Assembly: GCA_900551745.1 (NCBI GenBank)
Contig: URXA01000002.1
Location: 1-64,000 of the forward strand
Length of the DNA stretch: 64,000 nt
Direction: 5' to 3'
DNA from: an uncultured Phascolarctobacterium sp.
GTDB taxonomy: Bacteria > Bacillota > Negativicutes > Acidaminococcales > Acidaminococcaceae
In this document: positions 50,848 to 59,198 of the stretch, one piece after another
Layout: each line of letters opens with the position of its first letter
Position numbering within the stretch: position 1 is the first letter of the stretch
Translations under genes and position numbers: made by a program
Notes under the pieces: generated by a model
What the model saw: only the letters and a program-made list of their open reading frames with translations
Databases searched by the model: none
Told to the model about the DNA's origin: nothing

Positions 50848-52455
50848 TTACAACGATGATAACATATCATCCACATATTTTCTGATTTTTTCCATTTTTT
50901 TGCGTATACCAACTGATTTATCACCGTCACGGGCAACGATCTGCTCAATTTTAGTACGATACTGCAAATAAGAACTCTCAAACTGCCGCAAATACTCTCT
51001 AAGTGCAGCCACTTCCGGAACTGTCGTCACAATATTCGAAGTCGCAACATTCCATTCAGTACCATTTATCGTGACACTATCCCCATATTGCGGGATATAA
51101 GCAGCTGTACCCAAACGGCGCTGCAGCTCATCAGCGAAATTACTGGCAGCATCAAACTCACCATGTGTAACAAAAAATGCTTTCGGAGGCTGTTTCATCT
51201 TACCATACCATTCAAGCAGCTGTTCCTTGTCCGCATGGGCCGAAAAACCCTTCATATTGTATATTTTAGCATTCACCTTAATATCTTCGCCCATAATCTT
51301 AACCTGCTTAGCGCCTTCTATCAAACGACGGCCCATTGTCCCTTCAGCCTGATAACCGGCGATAATGACAGAACAATTTTCATGCCAGAGGTTATGCTTC
51401 AAATGATGCAGTATACGTCCTGCGTCTGCCATACCACTGGCAGAAACGATAATCTTAGGACCTGGCATCTCGTTGATCATCCGTGATTCCTGCGCAGTTG
51501 CCGTAAAACGCAGATTTGGAATAGCCAAAAGCCTGTTACCGTGCATCTCATACAAAGCCCGTGCTTCTTCATCATATTCCTGAGGATTGGTAAGCGTGAT
51601 AGCCGTAGCTTTACTTGCCATCGGACTGTCGATAATGATCGGTACCTGCGGGATACGCCCTTCCTGCTGCAGCTTTTGGAAATAATACAGAAGTACCTGA
51701 GTACGTCCTACGGCAAAGGCAGGAATAACTACATTACCGCCTTTAGCTACAGTATCATTAATGATCTCAGCCAGCTCTGCTTCTTTGTCATAGGCTTTAT
51801 GCACACGATTGCCATAAGTAGACTCTGTAATGATAAAGTCTGCCCCGGAAATTTCTTCCGGATCCTCAATAATCGGCTGATTAGGCTGACCAATATCTCC
51901 GGTAAAGACCAGCTTAGTTGTTTTACCATTTTCATTGACAAAAACTTCAACAATCGCCGAACCTAAAATATGACCGGCAACCTTAAATTTAACCTGTACT
52001 CCAGGAAGCACCTCAAGCATTTCGCCAAACTCGTGTGTATGGAAATGCTGCAAAGCTTTATAAGCATCATCAACAGTATACAAAGGCTCTACCACAGATT
52101 TACCTGCACGCAAGCCTTTACGGTTGGCAAATTCAGCATCAGATTCCTGAATATGGGCACTGTCAGGCAATAGAATCGTACACAGCTCCAAAGTTGTCTT
52201 AGTACAATGTACAGGGCCTTTATAACCATGTTTAACGAGCCTTGGTATCAACCCGCTGTGATCGATATGAGCATGGGTCAGCACCACTGTATCAATAGAA
52301 TCAGGTGCAAAAACAAAATCCTTTTCATTAAAAGCAGTAATCATTTTAGAACCCTGAAACATACCGCAGTCCAACAGCATTTTTTTGCTGCCTATTTCAA
52401 GTAAATAACAAGAGCCTGTAACCATTCTTGTGGCACCTAAAAAGGTGATTTTCAT
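50848..52455 (-). CDS. Beta-CASP metallo-beta-lactamase RNase/hydrolase (CPSF73-like)
   Basis: 535 residues. The metallo-beta-lactamase part has VLTHAHIDHSGLIPRL (HxHxDH), AGHILGSAIVEVF and FTGDIGQPNQPII; the beta-CASP part has ESTYGNRVH, VVIPAFAVGRTQVLLYYF, IIIDSPMA, KIIVSASGM and the C-terminal SAHADKEQLLEW and THGEFDAAS (RMMBL motif). Relatives are endo- or exoribonucleases of the CPSF73 group. A C-terminal extension of about 75 residues after the RMMBL domain ends in a Lys/Arg-rich helix. Target RNA unknown. GGGAGGG lies before the ATG. Confidence 0.9.
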   Translation of the reverse strand: MKITFLGATRMVTGSCYLLEIGSKKMLLDCGMFQGSKMITAFNEKDFVFAPDSIDTVVLTHAHIDHSGLIPRLVKHGYKGPVHCTKTTLELCTILLPDSAHIQESDAEFANRKGLRAGKSVVEPLYTVDDAYKALQHFHTHEFGEMLEVLPGVQVKFKVAGHILGSAIVEVFVNENGKTTKLVFTGDIGQPNQPIIEDPEEISGADFIITESTYGNRVHKAYDKEAELAEIINDTVAKGGNVVIPAFAVGRTQVLLYYFQKLQQEGRIPQVPIIIDSPMASKATAITLTNPQEYDEEARALYEMHGNRLLAIPNLRFTATAQESRMINEMPGPKIIVSASGMADAGRILHHLKHNLWHENCSVIIAGYQAEGTMGRRLIEGAKQVKIMGEDIKVNAKIYNMKGFSAHADKEQLLEWYGKMKQPPKAFFVTHGEFDAASNFADELQRRLGTAAYIPQYGDSVTINGTEWNVATSNIVTTVPEVAALREYLRQFESSYLQYRTKIEQIVARDGDKSVGIRKKMEKIRKYVDDMLSSL

Positions 52456-52557
52456 AGCGGTCCCTCCCTGCTTAAATTCTTAATTAATATATTCTGCATT
52501 CAAAAAATATTCCCTGCCCATTAACGAATAAGTTCACTGCCTTGTCACAAAGCAGCT

Positions 52558-53781
52558 TCAATGACTGCCGCTGCAATTACTGCAATTCCCACAGCTGTCA
52601 TTTGTTTTCTGTCCAAAATAAGTCAGCAGATATTTACGCAGACAGCCTTTAGTAAAGCAGTAGCTTTCTATATCACGCAGCCTTTGATAAGCATTAGTCA
52701 GCCACAGCTTTTTATCTTCCGCACTGCTCTCTCTCTGCTCACAGCTATATTCCAGCAGCTGCCGCTGCTGCATTATGTCACGCCGTTCAAAAAGCAGTAC
52801 GCATTTTGCCGGCAGCCCATCACGTCCAGCCCTTCCTGCTTCCTGATAATAGCCTTCTACATCAAGCGGCAAAGTATAATGCAGGACAAACCTTACATCA
52901 GGTTTATCTATACCCATCCCAAACGCGTTAGTCGCCACCATCACCCGCAATTCATTTTTGATGAAAGCATTCTGGTTCCGCTGCCGCTCTTCCATTGTTA
53001 AACCAGCATGATAACGTCCTGCCGGATAGCCCCAGGCATTGAGGTCATTACATACTTCTTCCGTCTGCTTCTGTGTTGCACAATAAATAATACCGCTGCC
53101 GCTTTGCTCCGGCAGCCAGCTACGCAAAAAACGTCTTTTAACCATTGGTTTTTCCACAATGAACGTAAGATTGCTTCTGTCAAAACCGGTCACCAGTTCC
53201 AATGGCTGCTCTAAGCCCAGGCATTTACTTATTTCATGTCTTACGGCTGGCGTAGCAGTAGCTGTAAAAGCCGCAACAACAGGAAACTTCGGCAGGCCGT
53301 CTAAAAACGGCTTTATTTCCAGATAAGCCGGTCGGAAAGATTCACCCCAGCGCACTACGCAGTGCGCTTCATCAACAACGACTAAAGCTATTTGCAGCTC
53401 GCTGGCAAAAGCCTTGAACTGTTCATTCTGCAGCCGCTCAGGTGAAACATACAGCAATTTACATTTATTATTGCGGGCAGCATAAACGGCAGCACCATAC
53501 TCCTGCTTACTCATCCCGCTGCTCAAATAAGCTGCCTCTATACCATGTTCCGTTAAACTACGTACCTGATCCTTCATCAAGGATATCAACGGTGAAACGA
53601 CCAGTGTCAATCCCTCCAGCATCAACGCCGGCAATTGATAACATAAGCTTTTACCAGCTCCGGTAGGCATAACAGCTACAACAGGACAGCCGCTCAAAAT
53701 CTGCTCTATCAGCTCTGCCTGTCCGCTTCTGAATTCACTGTACCCAAAATATTTTTGCAAAACCATTTCTTTTGTCTGCAC
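52558..53781 (-). CDS. RecQ-family helicase, short form without RQC winged helix and HRDC
   Basis: 407 residues. Helicase motifs: FRSGQAELIEQIL (motif 0), VAVMPTGAGKSLCYQLPAL (I), VDEAHCVVRWGESFRP (II and aromatic loop), AFTATATP (III), GIIYCATQ (IV), VMVATNAFGMGIDKPDVRFVLHY (V) and YYQEAGRAGRDGLPAKC (VI). The C-terminal zinc site is CFTKGCLRKYLLTYFG...CGNCSNC. The gene ends right there; full RecQ continues for about 180 residues with winged-helix and HRDC domains. The 100 nt to the next gene leave no room for a frameshifted remainder. Start GTG 53781, AAGGAG 5 nt upstream. Confidence 0.92.
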   Translation of the reverse strand: MQTKEMVLQKYFGYSEFRSGQAELIEQILSGCPVVAVMPTGAGKSLCYQLPALMLEGLTLVVSPLISLMKDQVRSLTEHGIEAAYLSSGMSKQEYGAAVYAARNNKCKLLYVSPERLQNEQFKAFASELQIALVVVDEAHCVVRWGESFRPAYLEIKPFLDGLPKFPVVAAFTATATPAVRHEISKCLGLEQPLELVTGFDRSNLTFIVEKPMVKRRFLRSWLPEQSGSGIIYCATQKQTEEVCNDLNAWGYPAGRYHAGLTMEERQRNQNAFIKNELRVMVATNAFGMGIDKPDVRFVLHYTLPLDVEGYYQEAGRAGRDGLPAKCVLLFERRDIMQQRQLLEYSCEQRESSAEDKKLWLTNAYQRLRDIESYCFTKGCLRKYLLTYFGQKTNDSCGNCSNCSGSH

Positions 53782-53799
53782 GGCTGCTCCTTAAACACA

Positions 53800-53833
53800 A
53801 CAAGCCTGTGTGCCAGTTGCACTACAGGCTTGT
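53800..53833 (-). terminator. Hairpin between nth and recQ
   Basis: ACAAGCCTGT (53800-53809) and ACAGGCTTGT (53824-53833) with a 14-nt loop; the downstream tract on the minus strand is TGTGTTT. Possible weak terminator or processing site. Confidence 0.45.
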
Positions 53834-53846
53834 CTGCAATTTTATT

Positions 53847-54479
53847 TTATAAATTTTTTTCCTTGTATGGACACAATTCCACCAATACACATTCACTGCA
53901 CAAAGGTTTCCTTGCCTTACAGATCTTACGGCCATGCCAAATCAACCAATGATGGGCATCGCTCCATTTATTCTTAGGAATGGCTTTCTGCAGCTCTTTC
54001 TCCACCGCCAATGGGTCATCACCCTTAGCTAAACCCAACCGGTGCGAAACTCTGAAAACATGAGTATCGACTGCAATCGCCGGAACCTTATAGACAATAC
54101 TGGCCACCACATTAGCCGTTTTTTTACCCACGCCCGGCAGCTTCATCAGTTCCTCGATCGTGTCAGGAATAACGCTGTTATATTCTCCCGTCAGCATTTT
54201 ACAGGTTGCCAGCAGATTTTTAGCCTTCGAGCGGAACAGTCCGCAGTCTCGAATCTCTTCTTCCAACTGTTCCTGGGAAAGTGCGCCCATTTTTTCAGGG
54301 GTATTATATTTCGGGAAAATACGTGCTGTAATCTTATTGACACGTTCATCCGTACATTGTGCTGACATAATTACCGCTACTAACAATTCAAAAGGCGTCG
54401 AATAATGCAGCGCTGTTTCCGTTCCCATATAAGTTTCTTCCAGCAGCGCTAAAATTGCCTCACGTTGTTGTTTACGCAT
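53847..54479 (-). CDS. nth: Endonuclease III
   Basis: 210 residues. DNA glycosylase/AP lyase for oxidised pyrimidines. The helix-hairpin-helix LMKLPGVGKKTANVVAS contains the catalytic Lys; the catalytic Asp is in AIAVDTHVFRVSHRLGL; the [4Fe-4S] cluster is CKARKPLCSECVLVELC (Cys-x6-Cys-x2-Cys-x5-Cys). The ATG overlaps the stop of the UPF0210 gene (TAATG), so translation is coupled. Confidence 0.97.
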   Translation of the reverse strand: MRKQQREAILALLEETYMGTETALHYSTPFELLVAVIMSAQCTDERVNKITARIFPKYNTPEKMGALSQEQLEEEIRDCGLFRSKAKNLLATCKMLTGEYNSVIPDTIEELMKLPGVGKKTANVVASIVYKVPAIAVDTHVFRVSHRLGLAKGDDPLAVEKELQKAIPKNKWSDAHHWLIWHGRKICKARKPLCSECVLVELCPYKEKNL

Positions 54480-55837
54480 TAGTTGGTCAAACTCCTTACC
54501 GGTGCAGGAATACGACCACCGCGGGCAATAAAGGCGTCGGCCTTAAATTTGCTCACGGCAATGATGGGAGCATATCCCAGCAAACCGCCAAATTCTACCT
54601 GTTCGCCGACAGTTTTACCCGGAACGGGTATCAACCGTACAGCAGTAGTTTTATTGTTGATCATTCCAATTGCCGCTTCATCAGCAATGATAGCTGAAAT
54701 AGTTTCAGCAGTCACATCACCGGGAATGGCTATCATATCAAGCCCCACGGAGCACACACAGGTCATAGCCTCCAGTTTCTCCAAAGTCAGGCTGCCGCGT
54801 TCAACAGCCGCTATCATTCCTGCGTCTTCACTGACAGGAATAAAAGCGCCGCTCAAACCGCCGACATAGCTTGAAGCCATCAACCCGCCCTTTTTAACGG
54901 CGTCATTAAGCATGGCTAAAGTAGCAGTAGTACCAGGACAACCGCAGCTCTCCAAGCCTATTTCTTCCAGAATATGGGCAACGCTGTCGCCGATTGCCGG
55001 TGTCGGAGCCAGCGACAAATCAATAATACCAAACTGCGTATCCAGACGACGGGCGGCTTCCTGTGCAACAAGCTGACCGACACGAGTAATTTTGAACGCA
55101 GTTTTCTTGATAGTTTCTGCGACAGCACCAATGTCCTGTCCGCGCACTGCCTCTAACGCATGTTTTACTACCCCGGGACCGCTGACCCCTACATTGATGA
55201 CTGTTTCCGGTTCTGTAACGCCATGAAAAGCGCCGGCCATAAAGGGATTATCAGGTACTGCATTGCAAAAAACAACCAATTTTGCACAGCCGATAGCATC
55301 ACGGTCTGCAGTACGTTCTGCTGCCATTTTGATTACACGGCCCATTTCTGCAACTGCATCCATATTAATCCCGCATTTAGTAGAACCGACACTGACAGAG
55401 GAACAGACAATATCAGTTACTGCCAAAGCTTCGGGAATAGAACAAATAAGATTTTTATCACCTTTGGTATAACCTTTATCCACTAAGGCAGAAAAACCGC
55501 CGATAAAATTAACGCCAACTGCTTTGCCTGCCTCATCCAGTGCTTTAGCCAGCGGAACATAATCATTGCTGTCGCAGCTTTCACCAACCATCGAAACAGG
55601 AGTTACAGAAATACGTTTATTAATAATCGGCACCCCGAGCTCCATTTCCAGCTCTTCGCCAACTTTAACAAGCTTTTCAGCTTTCCTGGTAATCTTATCA
55701 TATACCTTCTGTGCCGTTACTTTTATATCAGGATGACCGCAGTCGCGCAAACTGATTCCCATAGTGATCGTACGCACATCCAGGTTGTTCTGCGTGATCA
55801 TCTGGTTAGTTTCTAAGATATCTTTAATCGTGAACAT
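54479..55837 (-). CDS. PFL-family protein of unknown function (UPF0210)
   Basis: 452 residues. It has the family N terminus MFTIKDILETNQMITQNNLDVRTITMGISLRDC, then IINKRISVTPVSMVGE, VFCNAVPDNPFMAGAFHG, INVGVSGPGVV, IDLSLAPTPAIGDSVAHILEEIGLESCGCPGTTATLAML and CSVGLDMIAIPGDV. The structure relates to pyruvate-formate-lyase/nucleotide reductase-like barrels, but the activity is unknown. It is almost always paired with an ACT-domain protein (UPF0237), and here that gene precedes it by 10 nt, suggesting amino-acid-sensed activity. AGGAGG lies before the ATG. Confidence 0.93.
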   Translation of the reverse strand: MFTIKDILETNQMITQNNLDVRTITMGISLRDCGHPDIKVTAQKVYDKITRKAEKLVKVGEELEMELGVPIINKRISVTPVSMVGESCDSNDYVPLAKALDEAGKAVGVNFIGGFSALVDKGYTKGDKNLICSIPEALAVTDIVCSSVSVGSTKCGINMDAVAEMGRVIKMAAERTADRDAIGCAKLVVFCNAVPDNPFMAGAFHGVTEPETVINVGVSGPGVVKHALEAVRGQDIGAVAETIKKTAFKITRVGQLVAQEAARRLDTQFGIIDLSLAPTPAIGDSVAHILEEIGLESCGCPGTTATLAMLNDAVKKGGLMASSYVGGLSGAFIPVSEDAGMIAAVERGSLTLEKLEAMTCVCSVGLDMIAIPGDVTAETISAIIADEAAIGMINNKTTAVRLIPVPGKTVGEQVEFGGLLGYAPIIAVSKFKADAFIARGGRIPAPVRSLTN

Positions 55838-55847
55838 AGACAGCCTC

Positions 55848-56117
55848 CTAGATACGGTGCATCGCCGTAAAGATTTCTTCGCTTTGTACTCTGATCTCGA
55901 CGCCGATATCTCCGCCTAAAGCAGTAAAGATATCCTTCAGATCCTGTAATTTAACAGCAGCACCCGTCATATCAGCAATCAAAACCATATTGAAGAAACC
56001 CTCCATAATATTTTGATTGATATTGAGGATATTTACGCCATGCTCAGCGAGAATATTACTTACTTTAGCAATAATGCCGACCTTATCCTTGCCAACGATA
56101 GTTAATACGATACGCAT
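55848..56117 (-). CDS. ACT-domain regulatory protein (UPF0237)
   Basis: 89 residues, a single ACT domain: MRIVLTIVGKDKVGIIAKVSNILAEHGVNILNINQNIMEGFFNMVLIADM. ACT domains bind amino acids and dimerise; this one resembles the GcvR N-terminal half. It is cotranscribed with the UPF0210 protein, its likely partner. AAAGGA about 10 nt before ATG 56117 sets the start; the frame extends 17 unsupported codons upstream. Confidence 0.93.
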   Translation of the reverse strand: MRIVLTIVGKDKVGIIAKVSNILAEHGVNILNINQNIMEGFFNMVLIADMTGAAVKLQDLKDIFTALGGDIGVEIRVQSEEIFTAMHRI

Positions 56118-56264
56118 ACTGTTGTCATCCTTTCCCTTAAAACAAATAATAACTACCATGTCTAACACAGTAGTTATTATTGTACCATATTTTCAGCAAA
56201 GTTGTGTGTATACATTGCAAATTATAATTCTAAAAAATCTTTACAATGTAAATTTACATTGTCT

Positions 56265-56783
56265 TTACCTGCTCTCACTTTTTCCGGCCGCCTGCATCGC
56301 TTTGATCATCGGTTTGATACCGCCGCTCTGCAGAATATTCATAATATAAGGCGACATCGGAACAGCTGCGGCAGTTGCTCCAGTAGTCAGATTTTTGATT
56401 ATCCCAGCTTCAATATCAACCTCTACTTCATCACCCTCGACTACAATTTTCGTGATCTCGCTGCAGGTAATAACAGGCACGCCTAAATTAATAGCATTAC
56501 GGAAAAATATCCTGCCAAAAGATTCTGCCAGTACAGCTCCCGCACCAACTGCTTTTAATGTTATAGCTGCATGTTCACGCGATGAACCACAGCCAAAATT
56601 AGTGCCTGCCACAATGATATCACCCGGCTTGAATTTTTTTACAAAGCTTGCATCAGCACCTGACATTGCATATTTTTTAATATCTTCTACATCCGTATAT
56701 TCTACAAAACGTCCCGGATAAATCTGATCTGTGTCAATATTTTTCCCAAAAACAAATGCTTTGCCCCTAACTGTCGTTTTCAT
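56265..56783 (-). CDS. LeuD/aconitase-type dehydratase small subunit
   Basis: 172 residues: MKTTVRGKAFVFGKNIDTDQIYPGRFVEY, GDIIVAGTNFGCGSSREHAAITLKAVGAGAVLAESFGRIFFRNAINLGVPVITC, the swivelling domain of the aconitase superfamily (archaeal-type LeuD/HacB). The GCGSSREHA loop positions the substrate carboxylate. With the LeuC-like subunit it forms a hydro-lyase; candidates are 3-isopropylmalate, citramalate/methylmalate, homoaconitate or 2,3-dimethylmalate. LeuA and LeuB are not adjacent. Of three possible starts, ATG 56783 has GGACGGTG at suitable spacing; the leuC stop overlaps just upstream. Confidence 0.9.
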   Translation of the reverse strand: MKTTVRGKAFVFGKNIDTDQIYPGRFVEYTDVEDIKKYAMSGADASFVKKFKPGDIIVAGTNFGCGSSREHAAITLKAVGAGAVLAESFGRIFFRNAINLGVPVITCSEITKIVVEGDEVEVDIEAGIIKNLTTGATAAAVPMSPYIMNILQSGGIKPMIKAMQAAGKSESR

Positions 56784-56788
56784 TACCA

Positions 56789-58066
56789 TCACCGTCCATT
56801 TTCGCAGTCGCCGGTCTTCAAATATGTCGCCGGATCAGCAATTTTCCCCTCTAATGCCGAAGCTGCCACAGCAGCCGGAGAAGCAAGGAATATCCTGCCC
56901 TCTACATGTCCCATTCTCCCGGGGAAATTACGGTTAGTAGAACTTATGCAAACCTCTCCTCCTGCAAGCATCCCCTGGTGTACTCCCAAACAGGCAGCAC
57001 ATCCAGGAGCCGTTATCGTGGCTCCTGCCTGCATCAAAGTTTGAATATAGCCAAGCTCCATCGCATCTTCCATTACCTTTTTAGAAGCAGGCACAACTAT
57101 CATCCTCGTAGTTTTTGGAATATGCCTGCCTCGTAAGATCTGCGCTGCTACAGCCAGATCCTGCAGACGACCTCCTGTACACGAACCCAAATAAGCTTCG
57201 TCAACAGGAGTGCCGGCATATTTTCCCAATTCAAAAACATTATCAACACTGAAAGGAGCTGCTACCTGAGCCCTGATTTTACTTACGTCATAAGTAAGCT
57301 CCGCAGCATATTGGAAATCAGGATCTGTTTCATAAATTTTATAAGGTCTTGTCACGCAGCTGTGCAAATATTCCATAGTTACAGTATCAGGTTGGATATA
57401 GCTGGCTTTACAACCCATCTCCGTTGACATATTACACATACACATTCTTTCGGAAATACTCAACCCATTTACAACAGGTCCGGCAAACTCTACCGCTTTA
57501 TAAACACCGTAATCCGCTCCCAGATCACCTATGATATGCAAAATAATATCCTTGGCAAAAACACCCGGCTGCAGCTTGCCGATCAGATGGATTCGGAAAA
57601 TCTCCGGCACCATGAACCACAGCTTGCCAGTAATCATAATCGTCGCCAGATCAGTTGCGCCGACACCTGTTCCAAAAGCACCAAAAGCGCCGTGAGTCGT
57701 CGTGTGCGAATCAGTTACCACTACGATCTCACCAGGATGTACCAAACCTTTATCAGCTAAAACCTGATGGCAGACCCCCTGATCTATATCCATCAATTTT
57801 TCGATACCCTGTTCAAAACAAAACTTCCTGAACTGCTTATGATTTTCAGCCTGTGTTATCGTAGCACAGGGAGCGTAATGATCAAAAAACATCACAATCT
57901 TATCCGCATCAAAAACCTTTTCCCCGCCCATTTCATAAAAAGAGCGTACAGTCTGCAAATATAAATCATTGATTCCTGCAATATCCACATCACAATTGAC
58001 TATCTCTCCTGTTGCGACCTGAGTTTTGCCAGCTTTTTCTGCCAATAATTTTTCAATAGCATGCAT
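56789..58066 (-). CDS. LeuC/aconitase-type dehydratase large subunit
   Basis: 425 residues, the archaeal-type (HacA/DmdA) length rather than 460-470. Seen: DHYAPCATITQAENHKQFRKF, TDSHTTTHGAFGAFGTGVGATDLA, and the [4Fe-4S] Cys ligands in LGSCTGGRLQDLAVAAQIL and APGCAACLGVHQGML. The usual GSCTNGR is GSCTGGR here, a change next to a cluster ligand that could mark a different substrate. The C terminus SSTNRNFPGRMGH is typical. It sits between a fluoroacetate-dehalogenase-like hydrolase and the small subunit in one minus-strand operon. Confidence 0.9.
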   Translation of the reverse strand: MHAIEKLLAEKAGKTQVATGEIVNCDVDIAGINDLYLQTVRSFYEMGGEKVFDADKIVMFFDHYAPCATITQAENHKQFRKFCFEQGIEKLMDIDQGVCHQVLADKGLVHPGEIVVVTDSHTTTHGAFGAFGTGVGATDLATIMITGKLWFMVPEIFRIHLIGKLQPGVFAKDIILHIIGDLGADYGVYKAVEFAGPVVNGLSISERMCMCNMSTEMGCKASYIQPDTVTMEYLHSCVTRPYKIYETDPDFQYAAELTYDVSKIRAQVAAPFSVDNVFELGKYAGTPVDEAYLGSCTGGRLQDLAVAAQILRGRHIPKTTRMIVVPASKKVMEDAMELGYIQTLMQAGATITAPGCAACLGVHQGMLAGGEVCISSTNRNFPGRMGHVEGRIFLASPAAVAASALEGKIADPATYLKTGDCENGR

Positions 58067-58109
58067 AAGCTACACTTCTTTCTTTTATTTTATTAGCGCT
58101 GCAACAAAT

Positions 58110-59024
58110 TCAAGCCGGATATTTGACTAAAAATTTCAGCATCGCCTCTAAAACGACCTCCGGCTGTTCTTCCGGCACAAAATGCCCGCACTCTTTTACA
58201 GCAAAGCCTTCCACATTAGCTGCCCTTTCCTGCCAGCCGCTCATAACATCCCACAGCTTACCAACAACACCATCCTTACCCCACAAAGCCAAAATAGGAA
58301 CTTGAATGATCTGTTCACGATCTGCTTTATCCATCTCCATATCTATAGTAGCACTGGCACGGTAATCTTCGCAAATACCATGGAAAGTCATCGGATCGCG
58401 CAAACAGCGTACATATTCGTCTAAAATCTCCTTAGGGAACCTGCTTTTAGCGGCCGGACCGATCTTCAAATTCAAATTATAATTAACAAAATACTCAGGG
58501 TCTGCCGCCAACACTCTTTCAGGGAACCCTTTCCCCTGAATATAAAAGAACCAGTGCCAATATTTAGTCGCAAACTCCTGACTGGTATCACGGTACATAT
58601 CATAAGTCGGCAAAATATCCATCATCGTACAAGACAGCAGCCGTTCCGGATGATCCATCACCATCCTGTGCAGCACTCTTGCGCCGCGGTCATGGCCAAC
58701 ACCATGGAATTTTTCAAAACCCAGCTTACTCATAACTGTAAACTGATCGTCACCCATAGCCCGCTTAGAATAATTAGCATGATCCGGCAGTCCTTCAGGC
58801 TTACTGCTGTCGCCGTATCCCCGCAGATCTGTAATAACTACCGTATAACGCCCAGTGAGGCCAGACGTCAAAAAACGCCAAATCAAATGCGTCTCAGGAT
58901 GTCCGTGCAGCAGTAAAATAGCTTCACTGCCCTTACCGCCAACTAAAGTGTTAATCTTAATGCCGTCACCCACATCGATAAGCTGCTGTTTGAATTCCGG
59001 AAAATACTTTTGGTCAATATTCAT
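58110..59024 (-). CDS. Alpha/beta hydrolase, fluoroacetate dehalogenase-like
   Basis: 304 residues. The fold signatures are LLLHGHPETHLIWR, VITDLRGYGDSSKP, DHANYSKRAMGDDQ and a nucleophile elbow GHDRGARVLHR with Asp112. Residues I recall from Rhodopseudomonas fluoroacetate dehalogenase (D110, R111, R114, D134, H155, W156, Y219, H280) appear here as D112, R113, R116, D136, H157, W158, Y221, H281. The Asp nucleophile excludes an ordinary esterase; a soluble epoxide hydrolase or other haloacid dehalogenase remains possible. Start ATG 59024, GGAGG 8 nt upstream. First gene before leuC-leuD-like genes, divergent from LysR. Confidence 0.88.
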   Translation of the reverse strand: MNIDQKYFPEFKQQLIDVGDGIKINTLVGGKGSEAILLLHGHPETHLIWRFLTSGLTGRYTVVITDLRGYGDSSKPEGLPDHANYSKRAMGDDQFTVMSKLGFEKFHGVGHDRGARVLHRMVMDHPERLLSCTMMDILPTYDMYRDTSQEFATKYWHWFFYIQGKGFPERVLAADPEYFVNYNLNLKIGPAAKSRFPKEILDEYVRCLRDPMTFHGICEDYRASATIDMEMDKADREQIIQVPILALWGKDGVVGKLWDVMSGWQERAANVEGFAVKECGHFVPEEQPEVVLEAMLKFLVKYPA

Positions 59025-59113
59025 CTGGCCCACCTCCGTAAATTTTCACATCACATTTAGTATTCTATTCCTCTGCTTTCATTATCCGCTACGATAGCAA
59101 TAAAGTAAAATAC

Positions 59114-59161
59114 ATATTTTAAATATCAATATAGTTTTTAACTATTAAATAATGCTATAAT
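59114..59161. promoter_or_regulatory. LysR promoter and probable LysR-type operator
   Basis: ATATTT-T-AAATAT (59114-59126), a dyad with the T-n11-A pattern of LysR boxes, lies between the divergent hydrolase and lysR genes. An extended -10 TGCTATAAT ends at 59161, about 37 nt before the lysR ATG. It fits autorepression plus activation of the divergent operon; inferred. Confidence 0.55.
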
Positions 59162-59198
59162 AAAAACAATCTACAAGCTAAAATCAGGAGGAGTAACT

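Noticed and set aside
52456..52557. A frameshifted remainder of recQ (winged helix/HRDC)
   Set aside because: Only about 100 nt separate recQ from the next gene; the sequence shows no HRDC-like coding in any frame.
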